DNA of 64,000 bases. Origin: Mallotus nudiflorus (Eukaryota; Streptophyta; Magnoliopsida; Malpighiales; Euphorbiaceae). Shown here piece after piece: positions 34,432 to 46,780 of this stretch. The notes under the pieces were generated by a model, which was not told where the DNA came from, did not search any database, and worked only from the letters and a program-made list of their open reading frames with translations. Position numbers and translations under genes: made by a program. Within the stretch, counting starts at the first letter, position 1; each line of letters opens with the position of its first letter. The DNA is taken from positions 248,001-312,000 of the forward strand of contig CANTUR010001081.1 in assembly GCA_947683625.1 (NCBI GenBank). Direction: 5' to 3'.

Positions 34432-37400
34432 TTGATAAATGTCTCATGTGTTTAATGGTTTGGTGAAAATATCCACAACTTGATCTTCAAATCTTGTGAA
34501 TTTTACTTCAACATCCTTCTTGGCAATGCACTCTCTAATGAAATGATAGTGAGTATCAATATATTTGCTTCGTTCATGAAAGACTAGATTTTTTGCCAGA
34601 GCGACAATTGACTTGTTATATACATAAATTTTGGTCGCTTCATTTTGGGATATATCAAGCTCCCTTAATAAACTCGTCAACCACAATGCATGACATACAC
34701 AAGTAGTTATAGCCACATATTCAGCTTCATAAGTAGATAGAGTAACAATAGGTTGCTTCTTTGAGCTCCAAATGAAAGTTGTATCTCCCATATAAAATAA
34801 AAATCCTAGAGTGCTTTTTTCTATCGTTGATATCACCAGCCCAATCACTATCATTGAATCCTATAGGATTGAAATTTTAAGAGTGAGTGTAGAGAAGTCC
34901 ATAGTCAAGTGTGCCTTTAATGTAATGAAGAATTCTTTTAGCAATTTTTTAAACGTGATGTTGTTGGAGTCTCCATGTAGTGACTTATTAAGCCCACTCC
35001 AAAAAGAATATCTGGTCCTGTGCATGTAAGATACCTTAAGCTTCCAACTAAACTCTTGAAATAAATTGGATTTACATTTTCTTTGTCATTTTGCTTGGAT
35101 AGCTTGATTCCACATTCTACAGGTGTGTTAACTGGTTTGCAGTCTTCCATTTTAAATTTCTTAAGTGTTTCCTTTGCATAATTCTCCTATGAAATGACGA
35201 TGCCATCTTCTTGTTGCTTTACTTTTATTCCAAAATAGTAAGTCATTAAACCAATGACAGTCATCTTAAATTCTTTTGTTATAGCCTTTTTGAAGTCTTC
35301 AAATAATTTTGGATTATTACCAATAAAGATTAAATCATCTACGTACAAGCATATAATCAACATATCTCTACCAAAATTTTTTATATAGAGAGCATGTTCA
35401 TATGAACATTTTGAAAAAGTATTTTGTTAAAAATATTAGTCAATTTTGTTGTACCATGCTCTTAAAGCTTGTTTTAATCTGCATAGAGCCTACTTCAATT
35501 TTAAATCTTTATCTTCATCTTCTGTTTTAATACAACTAAGTGATTGTTCTATATAGACATCTTCTTCAAGATAGCCATTCATGAATGCAGACTTGACATC
35601 CATTTGAAAGATCTTCCATTTATTTTGAGTTGCAAGAGATATAATGAATCTTATAGTCTCTAAGCAAGCAACAGGAGCAAATAATTCATCATAGTCAATT
35701 CCAGCTTTTTTACTATAGCCTTCGCAACTAGTTTGGCCTTATACCTTTCCACTTCTCCATTTACATTTTTCTTGATTTTATAAACCCATTTGACACCAAT
35801 TGGTTTGTGACCTCTAGGCAATGTTATGAGCTCCTAAGTATCATTTTTATTGATCACCTTAATTTCTTCATCCATTGCACTTCTCCATTTTTTTTTATTT
35901 TAAGTAGCTTCTTCAAAGCTAACTGGTTCATAATCAACAAGTAGACAAAATAGAGTCACCTCATCATTCAGATTTTGTGCAACTGCACAAATGTCATCCA
36001 AAGTCCTTGTTTTGGGAGTTCTTTCATTTGAGTTTGTTGTAAGGGAATCTTCTATTTGTACTGCTATTGAATTTTGACTTGGTTGATCTTTATTTTCTTA
36101 AAAAATTGGAAGAAAATTATACTTCTCTTCCTTGTCGATGTTCCAGTCCTAGGAAGCCTTTTCATCAAATTTTACATCTCTACTAATGACAGTGTTTCCT
36201 GTTATTGGATTGTAAAGTCTATAGCCTTTAGAGTTTTTGTCATAGCCGATGAAGACATATTTTTCACTTTTGTTATCAAGCTTATTGTGAATTTGATTTG
36301 GAACATGTACATAGGTAATGCTTCCAAAAACTTTAAGGTGCTTGACATTCAGCTTTCTTCCATTCCATGTTTCTATAGGAGTTTTATTTGCCATACTTTT
36401 TGTAGGAATTTGATTGGTAAGGTACAATGCACAATCAACAGCTTGAGCCCAAAATTCTTTTGGCATGTTTATAAACTTCAAAATATTTCTTGTTATTTCG
36501 AGAATGCTTCTGTTTTATCTTTTTACAACTCCATTTTGTTGAGGTGACCTTGGCATTATTAAAAGACATTGGATTCCATTATCTTCATAAAATTCATTGA
36601 ACTCTTTCAATGTGAACTCGCTTCCTTTATTTGTTCTCATGGCCTTAATTTGATAGCCACTTTCCTTTTCTTCTAGTGCTTTGAATTTTTTAAATGCACC
36701 AAATGCTTCTGATTTTTCTTTTAAGAAATAAACTTAAGTTTTATGGCTAAACTCATTAATAAAAAGAAGAAAATATTTATTTTTACCATAAGAAGTTGGA
36801 TTTGTTAGCCCACATATGTCTGCATGGATGAGCTCGAGAGGTTTGGTGGCTTGTGAAGTAGCTTCTTGTGGAAAACTTTTCTTAGCATGTTTTCCAATGA
36901 GACATTCTTAACATAACTGATGAGGATTATTGATAGAAGGCAATCCTTTCACCATTTCTTCATTTGCAAGCTTGTTTAAATTATTAAAATTAATATGTCA
37001 TTACATCAAATGCCATAACCATGAAACATCTTTTATTGAAGCTTTCAAGTAACTTTCATTGTTACTTTGAATGTTCAATAAAAATAATTTATATCTTGTC
37101 ATGGGCACTTTTGCTATTAAGTTATTTTTAGCATCCTTAATAGCGCATGTCTTACTATTTAGTGTAATTTCATACTATTTTTCAAGAAATTGACCCAAAC
37201 TCAACATATTGCTTTTTAATTTAGGCACATAACAAACTTCATTAATGAAAAGATGACTGTCATCCTTAAGGCGAATAAGAATTTTACCTTTGCCTTCCAT
37301 TAAAACTTTTGTTCCATCTCCAAAAGTTACTATTCCTTTTATTGATTCATCAATCTCTGATAATAAATACTTACTACCAACCATGTGATTACTGGCTGCA

Positions 37401-38448
37401 GTATTTAAATGCCACATACTTGCTTTTGGTTCATGATCATCCCGATAAGACATCAGTAATGACACTTCTTCTTCTTTAATATCCTTTATAGCATGGACCG
37501 TCTCCTGCACTTGACAAGTTTTATTGCTGCATTCGAAAGCAAAATGACCGAACTTATTGCAATTATAACATTGAATTTGAGATTTGTCATAAGATGATCT
37601 TATGTAATTCCCTCTTCCATATGCTTTTGTAGGGTGAGAAATTTGGTTTCTTTCTATATGTTGTGATTGCATATAAGTTCCTCTTCCACCTCGTCCTTTA
37701 CTTCGATGCCTCTACCAGATCCTCTTTAGTTTCTCTTATTACCAAATTTTCCTCTTTAGTTTCTCTTATTACCAAATTTTTTATTTTTCTTTATAGTAAT
37801 CTTACTCTACAACACTTGTTCAATAACTTCTTTATTTCTTTTGATATGTCTTTCTTCATAGGCTTATAATGAGCCTACAAGTTCATCAACCTTCATAGAC
37901 TCTAGGTCTTTGGATTCCTCAATGGCCACCATAATATAATCATATTTTGGATGCAAGGAACAAAGTATTTTTTCTATTATGCGAGTATCATTAACTTCTT
38001 CTCTCCATATCTTTTTAGTTGATTGGTGATTGATAACAAATGACTGATATATTCTGAAATTGAATATTTTATCACTCATTTGGAGAGATTCAAATTCTCC
38101 GTACAGAGTTTGAAAATGAACTTTCTTGACTCATTCTACACCTTTATGAGAATTTTGTAAGATCTCTTAGGTTTCCTTAGCGATGGTCACATAAAAAACC
38201 TTTTCAAACATGTTTTCATCCAAACTTGAGTGAATAATAGAAAGAGCTTGTTGATCTTTCTTGTGTACTTTTTGCAAAAGCCTTTAATTTTTTTTTAAAG
38301 AAGATTCATCAGTTGGTGCCTCATACCCTGTTTTCACAACATCCCAAGCATCTTGTGAACCTAAAACAGCTTTGATCCTAATGGACCAACTATCATAGTT
38401 GTCTTTAGTGAGACAAGGGAGTTGTGATGGAGCTATCCTACTAGCCAT
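34432..38448 (-). pseudogene. Ty1/copia gag-pol polyprotein, degenerate
   Basis: The minus strand runs gag, protease, integrase, RT, RNase H, the copia order. Gag starts MASRIAPSQLPCLTKDNYD (38448), with a frame at 37864-38079 (SLHPKYDYIMVAIEESKDL). The zinc knuckle is CYNCNKFGHFAFEC, about 37540-37585. Protease reads WHLNTAASNHMVG, where the usual LDTGAS is LNTAAS, so the catalytic Asp and Gly are lost. The integrase end reads KEFWAQAVDCALYLTNQIPT (36149-36481). The RT end reads VNTPVECGIKLSK and YFKSLVGSLRYLT (34938-35150). RNase H reads SSKKQPIVTLSTYEAEYVAI to VDIFTKPLNT (34444-34854). Stops and frameshifts are frequent, so it cannot move on its own. Confidence 0.9.
37721..37780. repeat. 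30 bp tandem duplication in copia gag
   Basis: CCTCTTTAGTTTCTCTTATT followed by ACCAAATTTT occurs twice head to tail. It lies in the region coding the basic linker before the zinc knuckle. Confidence 0.8.
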
Positions 38449-38472
38449 CTTTTGTCACTATTAAAATGTAAA

Positions 38473-38484
38473 GTTTTGATACCA
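38473..38484 (-). promoter_or_regulatory. Copia primer binding site
   Basis: The minus strand reads TGGTATCAAAAC, 6 bp downstream of the 5' LTR end. It is a variant of the iMet-type TGGTATCAGAGC. Confidence 0.75.
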
Positions 38485-38490
38485 CTTTAT

Positions 38491-38849
38491 TGGAGGCAAA
38501 AAAGTATAAAGCACAAGAGAATAATAAAAATGAACACAAATATATATATATATATATATATTTCAGAATAATCAAATACACAAATTCTCTCCAAGGGACA
38601 ATAGGCCCTTTACACTTTCAAAACACTTGTATTTTTCTCTTGTACAATTCTTCTTTTCTTCCTATGCTTATATACACAATACATGTCTATTTTTAGCTTT
38701 TACAAAGAATGGTTAAAAACCATTTTCTATAAAATGAACGATTTTTATTTAATTTTTTTAAACAACTTTATTTAGCGTTATATATATAACTTCACTATTT
38801 TTAGAAACAAATATATTTTTAGTTTAAAAATTAAGTTTACATTTCAACA
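38491..38849 (-). mobile_element. Copia 5' LTR (359 bp)
   Basis: It runs TGTTGAAATG..., ending TTTTTTGCCTCCA on the minus strand. It contains an AT dinucleotide run (about 38540-38562) that is shorter in the 3' LTR. No clear 5 bp target duplication is seen: GTTAT precedes 34047 and TAAAC follows 38849. Confidence 0.85.
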
Positions 38850-39032
38850 TAAACTATTTAATGAGATGCTTACAAGATAATATACTAAAAATATATTTAT
38901 TCTGACTACCATATATGTTAAATTTGATAGGATATGTTCGAGATACTTTAATTTGAAACAAAAATAAAATTTTTAGGACTGAAAAAAAATTAAAAGTTTG
39001 ATACTAAAATGAAACATAGTCTAAAATTATAG

Positions 39033-39230
39033 TACCAATGATGCAACAAACCTAGGAGAAGACTTATGAAATACATTCACTAAAATGAAACATAAATGAT
39101 TAAAATAAATTAAAAAGCAAAGAACTTTCCATGTTCAGAAAACCCAACAAACGAACAAACAATTTAACAAGTTACCTAACCCATTTCCATTACCATGGAA
39201 GGTGCATTAGAAACCAATTGCAGCAAATAG
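39033..39230 (-). other. Distal upstream segment of the copy 1 duplication
   Basis: This matches 63640-63815 (ATACATTCACTAAAATGAAA, AAAAAGCAAAGAACTT and AAGGTGCATTAGAAACCAAT). Similarity stops near 39230. The sequence that lies at 63815-64000 in the other copy is missing here. Confidence 0.65.
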
Positions 39231-40700
39231 AAAAAGGTCAAATACCTAATTTCACCCCTGTACTTTACCTTATTAATTTATTGTACCGTTCAATTTTTAT
39301 TTTTCCCATTATAGGTATAAATTTCTATTTTGTGTCTATATCACACATGAATCCAAATTTTTTTATTGTATTGAACTTCAAGTGTTTGTCCACGCTTGCA
39401 TCATGCAACTGTTTAGTTGTAAATTTTTTTTTAGACAAAGAGATATCTTATGATTTAATTTATTAACGACTTAATACAAATTACACTAATGCATTATAAT
39501 AATAATGACCTGATATGGATAAAAAAATAAAATTGGAGACTGTTTACCTCTAATTGAAAATAAATAAAATCTTATAGTAGTTATTTGTATTTTTTTATAA
39601 TTTTATTTTAAAATGAAATAACTGATAATGTTGTAAAATTATTTTTTGTAATTATAATTATTTCACAAAATATTAGTAATATTTTATAACTAAAAGTGTT
39701 ATTATATAAAATTGATAGTATCTTTTGTAAAAGATAATATGTTTTATGAAAATGAGTTATATAGTTTTTAAAGGTAAATTTTCCTCACAAATACCAAAAA
39801 TTATTTTTTATATAAATATTTTTTTTTAAATTTTAAAATATTTTATAAAATAATTACATAATTTTACTTTATTTACAATGAAATAACAATAGAAAGTATA
39901 AATATAAAATAGAGAAATAATTAAAACAAATACATCAAAAATTAATTAAAACTTAAAATAATAATCTCTTTATATTTTTTAATAAATTTAAATAAATATT
40001 ATTAAACATAAGAAGTCATTAATAAAAATTTTTATATTACTTTTTGTTCTTCATATATTTATTTTAATTTATATAGAATATATGAAGAGATTATTAATTA
40101 TTAATTTTTTATTTGATATATTTTTATGACTTTGATATTTTATAAAAATAAAGTATATTCTTAAAAAATTATATTTAATACTAATTTTTCACAACATTTG
40201 AGTGTTGTTTTATAACTAAAAAGTTATTATGTAAAGTTGATATTATTTTTTAAAAAAGAACCACATTTGTTTTAAAATAAAAATTACATATCTTATTAAA
40301 GTAATAAGTTTTTGTAAATAGTACAAGTTAATAATCTTTTTTGAAAATTATTAATGTTTTTATAAATTTAGAGTATTTTTATGAAATTATTACAGTAATT
40401 TTACTTATAAAAAATAACAATAAAAAGTACAAATATTTTTTAAAAATATCAAATAAAAATTTAATATTATTTAATATTTCTTACATAAATTAAATAAATA
40501 TTTTAAAATAAAATAATTTATGTTATTTTAGAATGCAATTATGAAAAAATATAAAAAATTACCATGTGATTTCACATGTTTTCAACTAAAACCAATTTGA
40601 AATTCTATTTGCCTATGTCACACCATCTTTTTTAAATAGTGTTAATATAAATTGCCTTTAGTTGCTAACAATAGTCATGAAAAATGTCATACACTTCTAG
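39231..40700. other. AT-rich intergenic sequence, no gene seen
   Basis: It starts with CAAATACCTAATTTCACCCC, a phrase that looks like the border of another repeat. Then follow over 1 kb of A/T-rich sequence with imperfect internal repeats (for example TTTTATAACTAAAA near 39685 and 40210). No coding or RNA signal. Confidence 0.5.
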
Positions 40701-43700
40701 TTGAAAATTAGTCAAACTATGTTAGTGTTAATTATTGCATAGTTTTTCTATTTAATTTATATAGGATTTATTAGTATTTCTTGATATTTTATTTAGTTTT
40801 TACTTCATAATTATTTTTTTATTAGGCTTTTAGTTTGTTAACTTAGTTTTATTTCCTTTTTAGTTTTCTAGATAATTTATGCATTTTTGGAATGTTTTTC
40901 TTGAAAAATTATTTTCCTAAAGTGTCAAGGATTCAAGCCAATAATTAATAAGCTATTTTATGGAGTTATTTTTCTAATTGAAGGAGGTTTTGAAGGAGAA
41001 AATTTAATGTTATAGTCATTGGATGAATTTTGGTATTTTTTTATACAAAATTTTGGTTCTAAGTAAAAAGGGAGCCATTGTTGGTGTTGAACACTGCCGT
41101 TAAGAAGTCCAAGCATGTGATTAAAAAGCTTAACAAGGTTTTGAATATTGAAGCATGCTTTTAACGAGTTTTATCTTTCATTTTTCTTCTTTTTTTATAA
41201 ATTGCATTATGTTTGGAATTTTTGTGGCTTTGGAACAAAATATGATGAACAACTAAAATATTTAGGATTTGGTTTTGGAGTAGCTAGTAAGATTTGTTGG
41301 AATTTTTATTTCTTTATTAATGATTTGATTTTCAATTAAGTCTATGAGTTGTTCTTTATGCCTTGTATTCAATTTAGGGCTCGATTGATTACATGTTTAT
41401 GGGTGAATTAACCAACAAGAGTTAGGAAAATTTACTAGCTAAAGACTCATAGAACTTAGATTATTTGACCACAATAGTAGGTGAGCTCTTTAGGGGTAAA
41501 ACAGTTGTTAAAGAAGTTAATGAGTTTTGATTAACTTTTAATCACGAGTGTAGCTTATACTTTAAGCTTAACACGCTTAATTGAACTTAAAAGAGTCATT
41601 AAGTAATTTACAACAATTAGGCTTGACTGTAATAAATGAAATAGTTGAATTTATTTTCGTAATTCATGTCCCAACTAATGAAAGAAATTGAAGCTTCAGT
41701 TCATACCTATTGATTTAATTAGAGTAGATAGTTTATTTTAATTTATTTAATTTAATCTTGCAATTTAATTTAATTTGGCCTACATGAACAACAAAGGCCT
41801 TAAGACATTGCAAATGAATAATTATGTAAAGTTTTGAACTCAAACAAGAAATTATGCTAAGGAATGGCATTGATCTAAATTTGGACATCATTTATGATCT
41901 ACAAAAATTGGCTAAAGGAAATAATGTTCAAATGAAATGGGGAGCAAAAGCAAATAGTAGAGCCAAAACATGAAAATTGGTCAAGTAGTTAATTGAGTTC
42001 ATCAAAATTTTTCTAAAATGTTTTAAATTTTTTACAATTAGCAAGCATTATGGACCATAGAGTTATGCTTAAGTAAAATCCAGGCTTGGCATAAAGGAAA
42101 TTTGGTTCCATGAATTTCACAAAAAAATCCAATGGGAGATAAATTTTAGTGAAACAATTGCCAAACAATGGAAGTAATAATTGAATTTTTGAAAGCAAAA
42201 CATGCATTTTATTTTTTTCTCAAGGGCCAAAAGTAAATATAGATTAGAGAATTTTTGGTTTATTAAACCAAAAATAATATTTGCTTTCCACATTATTACT
42301 TTGGCTTGCTAAAATAAATTTCAAAACAAGTTAAAAAGTGATTAATTGCACTCAAAATATGCACAAAAATCTTGCAAAAATTAGCTTGGTAAAGATGGAA
42401 AATTTTATTTATATTTCTGCTAAAATCTAAATAGCTTATAAAGAACCAAGTTTGAGTGAAGTAGCATCACTAAAATATCCTAGCTAGAACATGGAAGCCT
42501 TAAATAAGATGATGGCCATTCTCATAGAAAATTAATAAAATTCAAGAGCATTCAAGACAAGAATATTCAAAGCCTCTTAAGGTGGTATGGATTTTATTAA
42601 ATGATCATGGGAATATATCAATTATAATTGGTTAAATTGGGCTAATTGAAATGTTTGGCTAAATAAAGCAAAACATGGCCACTTACTTCAAGTTCGCCTA
42701 ACAATGATCAAAGCAAAACATCAAGATCATCATGAATAAATTCATGTTTTGGCAAAACAAAGACATGCCCCATTTTCAAGATCATAAAATTGCCAAGATT
42801 TAAGCCATTAAATCATGGGTTTAAAAGCCTAGATAAGTTATAAGTAAATTGAAATTTTGGCTAAGAGGGGCAAGTGCATTAAAATGCTAAGATAATCAAA
42901 CAAAGAGCCAAATTAATTTTGGGATAAAAGCCCATTAAAATTTACAAATTTAATCTTTTTTAGCTCAAACATTAGCATAAAGCACATTTTCCCAAGCCAA
43001 ACTCGTGTTGTACTATGAGTAAGGAACAATATTCTAATATATAAAATTGGCAAATCACCAAGGAAAGAAAGATGATAAGTTAGATACACAAAATTTTCAG
43101 CTAAAGAGCAAGTTAATTCATGTAAAATGCCAATCAAACTTCTTGGAACAAAGCTGATAAGAGCATTCAAATTTCTTGGTTTAACAAGAATCTAATCAAT
43201 AAAATTTTAGGGAAAAACACCAAAAATTAGTATAATTTTTTGGTTAAACAATAATTTGGCCATCAAATGCATAAATAAATTGTAACTTCTCAAAAAAAAA
43301 ATATTACAAAAATCCCACTTTCAAAAATCACCAGCAAAGCACAACAAATTCAAGGCATAGAGATCACAAATCATTCAAAATTAATACTGCAATTATCAAA
43401 GAGCAAATCAATGACAATCTCAAAATTAATGCTTAAAAAGGTAAACCCATTCAAAATCAAGCATAGAAAAATTAAAATTACCTTTTTTAATTTTTCTAAA
43501 ATAAGTATTAAAGTGGGAGTGATGAGAAATGTCTTAGACAAGTTGCAAAAGTTGAGAATCCTATAAGTGAGACCATTGGAGTAGCTTTAGTAGAAAAAGG
43601 CACAGCCACTGCTAGTCCACACATGATTAAGATGCTTGTAGTGCTACTTGTGGTAGGCAAGAACTTAAGTAACAGCCCCAAAAATTATGGCATTATGTAT

Positions 43701-44929
43701 TGTAGCAATGGCAACTGATGATGGGTGATAACAAGGAGCTAGTTAGCGATGGGAACTCTAGTGGTGGAAGTAAGAAGATGGTGATGGTGGTGAAGAGAGA
43801 AAAAAGGAGGTAAGGAGATATATAGAAAAAAAAGTATTGCCTTACCTCATGGCTTGAAGAAATTGAAGAAAATTTGATATAGGTATTGTGGGTTTTGAAT
43901 AATTTATAGTTTGGGTAATAAAAAAATTAAAGGTGAAATGAGATTTTAAGAAGTTTTAGTATTAAAAAAAAGAGGTGCAGAGGTTTTTCTTACCTTGAAT
44001 TGTTAAAAACTTCAAAAATAGGGAGAAATTAATTTGGGTGTTGTGATTTTTTTAAAGACAAGGTTATGGATAAAGAGGATTTGTGAAGGAATTAAAATTT
44101 AGAAGAGGCATTTACTGGTAATTTGAAAGAGAAAAGAAAGGGAATTTTTGGTGAAGAGAATATTTTTTTGAAATTGAAAAAGAAGAAGAAGATGAAGAAG
44201 ATGTAAATTAAAAAAAAAAGCCTTATTTTATGGACTTATATCCATATAATTAGCTTGGAATTAACCCAAACTAATTATATGTGGAGGGCATTGCTTGAGC
44301 CCAAAATAATGTTTTTGGATTTAAGCCCAATTGAGCCAATAAGTCCATAATTAAAAAAACAAACCCAACCCATAAAAAAATCTTAATTAAAAACATCCTG
44401 CTACATGCTAGTGCATTGAGGAAGTGACTGAGGAATTGAAGAAGAAAAATTTAGAGTTTATAGTATTGGAGTTGTAGAATTGGAGAAGGAAGACACTTAA
44501 AGTCAAGTCTCTGGATCTTTCTTGAGGAGCTAAAAGGTTAGGGGAGTTAAAAGAGAATATTCTAGAATTTTTGTTACAAACTTACAAGCTAAGGAGATGA
44601 GCTGGGGAAAAGTAGCAAATAAGCAACAACACTGTATATAAGAGCAAACATGTAGTAAAGAAGGACATCATAACAAATCAACAACCAACACAGAACAATA
44701 GACAATTGACTCTCATAATCAATCATCATCAATAACTAATAATCCAAAAATCATTGTCAGTATGCTATTTTTTTCCTTTAAAATTTGTAATTATTTTTCA
44801 TCAGTGCAAAATTTTTATTTTCAATATCTAGTGAACTTTCATTTCTCAATTACCATTTAAATTTATAATTTTTTTTGAAATCTAAACAAATTGTGGTAAA
44901 AGAATTTGAGAATCCATAATTATCTAAAA
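40701..44929. other. Repeat-derived intergenic region without identifiable genes
   Basis: 40720-41780 resembles an LTR by composition (long T-rich runs such as TTAGGCTTTTAGTTTGTTAA, no frames). 41780-43500 is rich in short AAAATT/CAAAA words without frames. 43500-44240 has purine-rich GAAG/GGTGATGG tracts. 44380-44760 resembles LTR leader sequence (TATATAAGAGC at about 44637). I could not assign any of it to a family with confidence. Confidence 0.4.
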
Positions 44930-46745
44930 GAAGTCAGGGTTTTACTTTGAGGAAATATTCATTTGGCACATTCTTGCAAATTCACCAATAATCTTTTGAC
45001 ATGCACCAAAAATTGGAGAAACAGTTAGACACCTATAAAATGAATCACCATACACAAAGCAATCATCCATGAATACTTCCATGATCTTTTCAATTAGATT
45101 CATGCACCTTTGAAAAGTAGCAAGTACATTACACAAGCTAAATGACATTCTTTGGATGTAAAGGTGCCATAAGGACAAATGGATGTAGTATTGTTTTTAA
45201 TCCTTTAGAGCAATGGCTATGCGATTGTAGCCATGATAACCATTTAGAAAACAATGAAATGCATGTGTAGAGATCTGTTCCAAAATATGATTCACAAATG
45301 GAAGTGGAAAATAATCTTTCCTGATAGTTGTATTAAGCTTTTTATAATTAATACACAATCTCTAACCATTTACAACTCTAGTAGGATGTAAGTCTTCCCC
45401 ATCATTCTTTGCTATAGTGATTCCACCTAGGGGTGTAATTGAGCCAAAATTTTAAAATTTTAGACTCAGATTATTTAAAAATTAATGAGCTCGAGCTCTT
45501 ATTAAATTTTCAAAAATTTGGCTCAAACTCGACTCAGGTTTGCAGTTGATGAGCTCGAGCTAAGTTTGCGAGCCAGACGAACTCAACATATAGCATGTAT
45601 GATTTTTTATTATACTTGGTAATTTAGGCTTTGTTTACTTCCTACTAAATTAATATTATATAATATTTACTTTATAATTAAAGTTTTATTTACTTAATAC
45701 AAATACTATTTTACTTCAAAACTACAAAATTTATCATAAAATTAAAATTATATTTAATAATATTTATTTAATTAATATTAATGCTTAATAATTTAAATTA
45801 TATTTACTTATTGAAAATTTTAATTTTAATATTAATTTGTAAAAAATTGTATAATTTTATTATTAATATCTAATTTTTATTATAAAATTTAACAATTTAA
45901 TCACAAATATAATTTTTTTTTACTAGAATTTAGAACTTTAATTGTAATATATTATACTTACCTAATGCTATACTTTATATTAATATTACTTCACATCAAA
46001 ACTATATAATTATTATTATAAGTATATAATTTTTATTATATTTAGTAATTTAAATTATATATAATTTGTATTATGAATATATGATTCTAATTTAACACTA
46101 CCACCTAATACTAATATTTAAATTAACAAGTTAGTATATGAGCTTGTTTGCGAGCTCGTTCACGAGCTTATTTGCGAGTTTTAACAAGTCGAACTTAAGG
46201 AAGTTTGGGCTCAGCTCGTTTGGCTTACAAGCTTTAAAATGGATTTTGGGCTCGACTCATTTAGTTTAACAAAAAAACTTGAATGAGCTTTTTTCAAGTT
46301 AAGTTCTGAACAAATCATGAACTATTTTGCTCGGTTACACCCCTAATTCCACCCTTTTTTTGTACACATTAAAGTGGACTAACCCATGAGCTATCTAAAA
46401 TGGAATAAATGATAAATGCATCTTACAACTTAAGCACTTCCTTTTTCATAACTTCATGCATGTTCAAATTGAGTATCCTCTGTCTCTTAATGGTTGTCTT
46501 ATGTCCACACTGTATAAGTATCTTGTGCATAAAGTAGGATCGACTAATACCTCTAATATCTAATATTTTCCATCCAATTTAAAAAATTTAACCAATGCTA
46601 ACTCTTGTTCCTCATTAATGTTTGCTAACATAATTATAAGCAATCAATGTCTCATCCTCTCCTAAGAAAGTGTATCTTATTTCAGGGGTTAAAGGTTTTA
46701 AGTCCAGCTTTAGTGGTTATATTATGGAGGGAGACATGGGTTCTA
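44930..46745 (-). pseudogene. Athila-like gypsy pol fragment, split by a hAT-like element
   Basis: The minus strand from 46745 reads PLKLDLKPLTPEIRYTFLGE and then, with stops, ADI/LDIRGIS..YFMHKIL, RQRILNLNMHEVMKKEVLKL, the Athila lead-in to RT. Beyond the insertion at 45428-46345 it resumes with RT: MSFSLCNVLATFQRCMNLIE and VFMDDCFVYGDSF (44942-45178). The catalytic MDD survives. No protease, integrase or LTR of its own is seen in the same orientation. It lies directly upstream of a + strand Athila-like LTR. Confidence 0.8.
45428..46345. mobile_element. hAT-like non-autonomous element, 918 bp
   Basis: It runs from TAGGGGTGTAATTGAGCC to GCTCGGTTACACCCCTA, inverted termini with perfect outer 11 bp (TAGGGGTGTAA). 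It is flanked by exact 8 bp direct repeats ATTCCACC (45420-45427 and 46346-46353), the hAT target-site length. Subterminal regions carry GAGCTCGAGCT-type words. The centre is AT-rich with no frames. It splits the Athila-like RT region, so it is younger than that fragment. Confidence 0.85.
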
Positions 46746-46780
46746 TGTTTAAAGGTAGTTCACAATAGGTAATTGTTGAG

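Larger units (their letters stand above)
33747..39032. mobile_element. Foldback/MITE with ~180 bp inverted arms, interrupted by copia
   Basis: The left arm (33747-33923) and right arm (38850-39032) are inverted copies: the right arm starts TAAACTATTTAATGAGATGC and the left arm ends with its complement GCATCTCATTAAATAGTTTA-like sequence. Outer ends read CACTTTGAGTTATGTTTGAC and, inverted, CTATAATTTTAGACTATGTT. A TA lies at both junctions. The homologous site at copy 2 (about 63622-63635, CAATACATACCAAA) has no element, supporting insertion at TA. The copia element 34047-38849 sits between a 123 bp spacer and the inner edge of the right arm. Confidence 0.7.

Noticed and set aside
37721..37780. 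Short direct repeats here and in AT-rich regions as a CRISPR array
   Set aside because: There are only two head-to-tail copies without spacers, within a retrotransposon of a plant genome.
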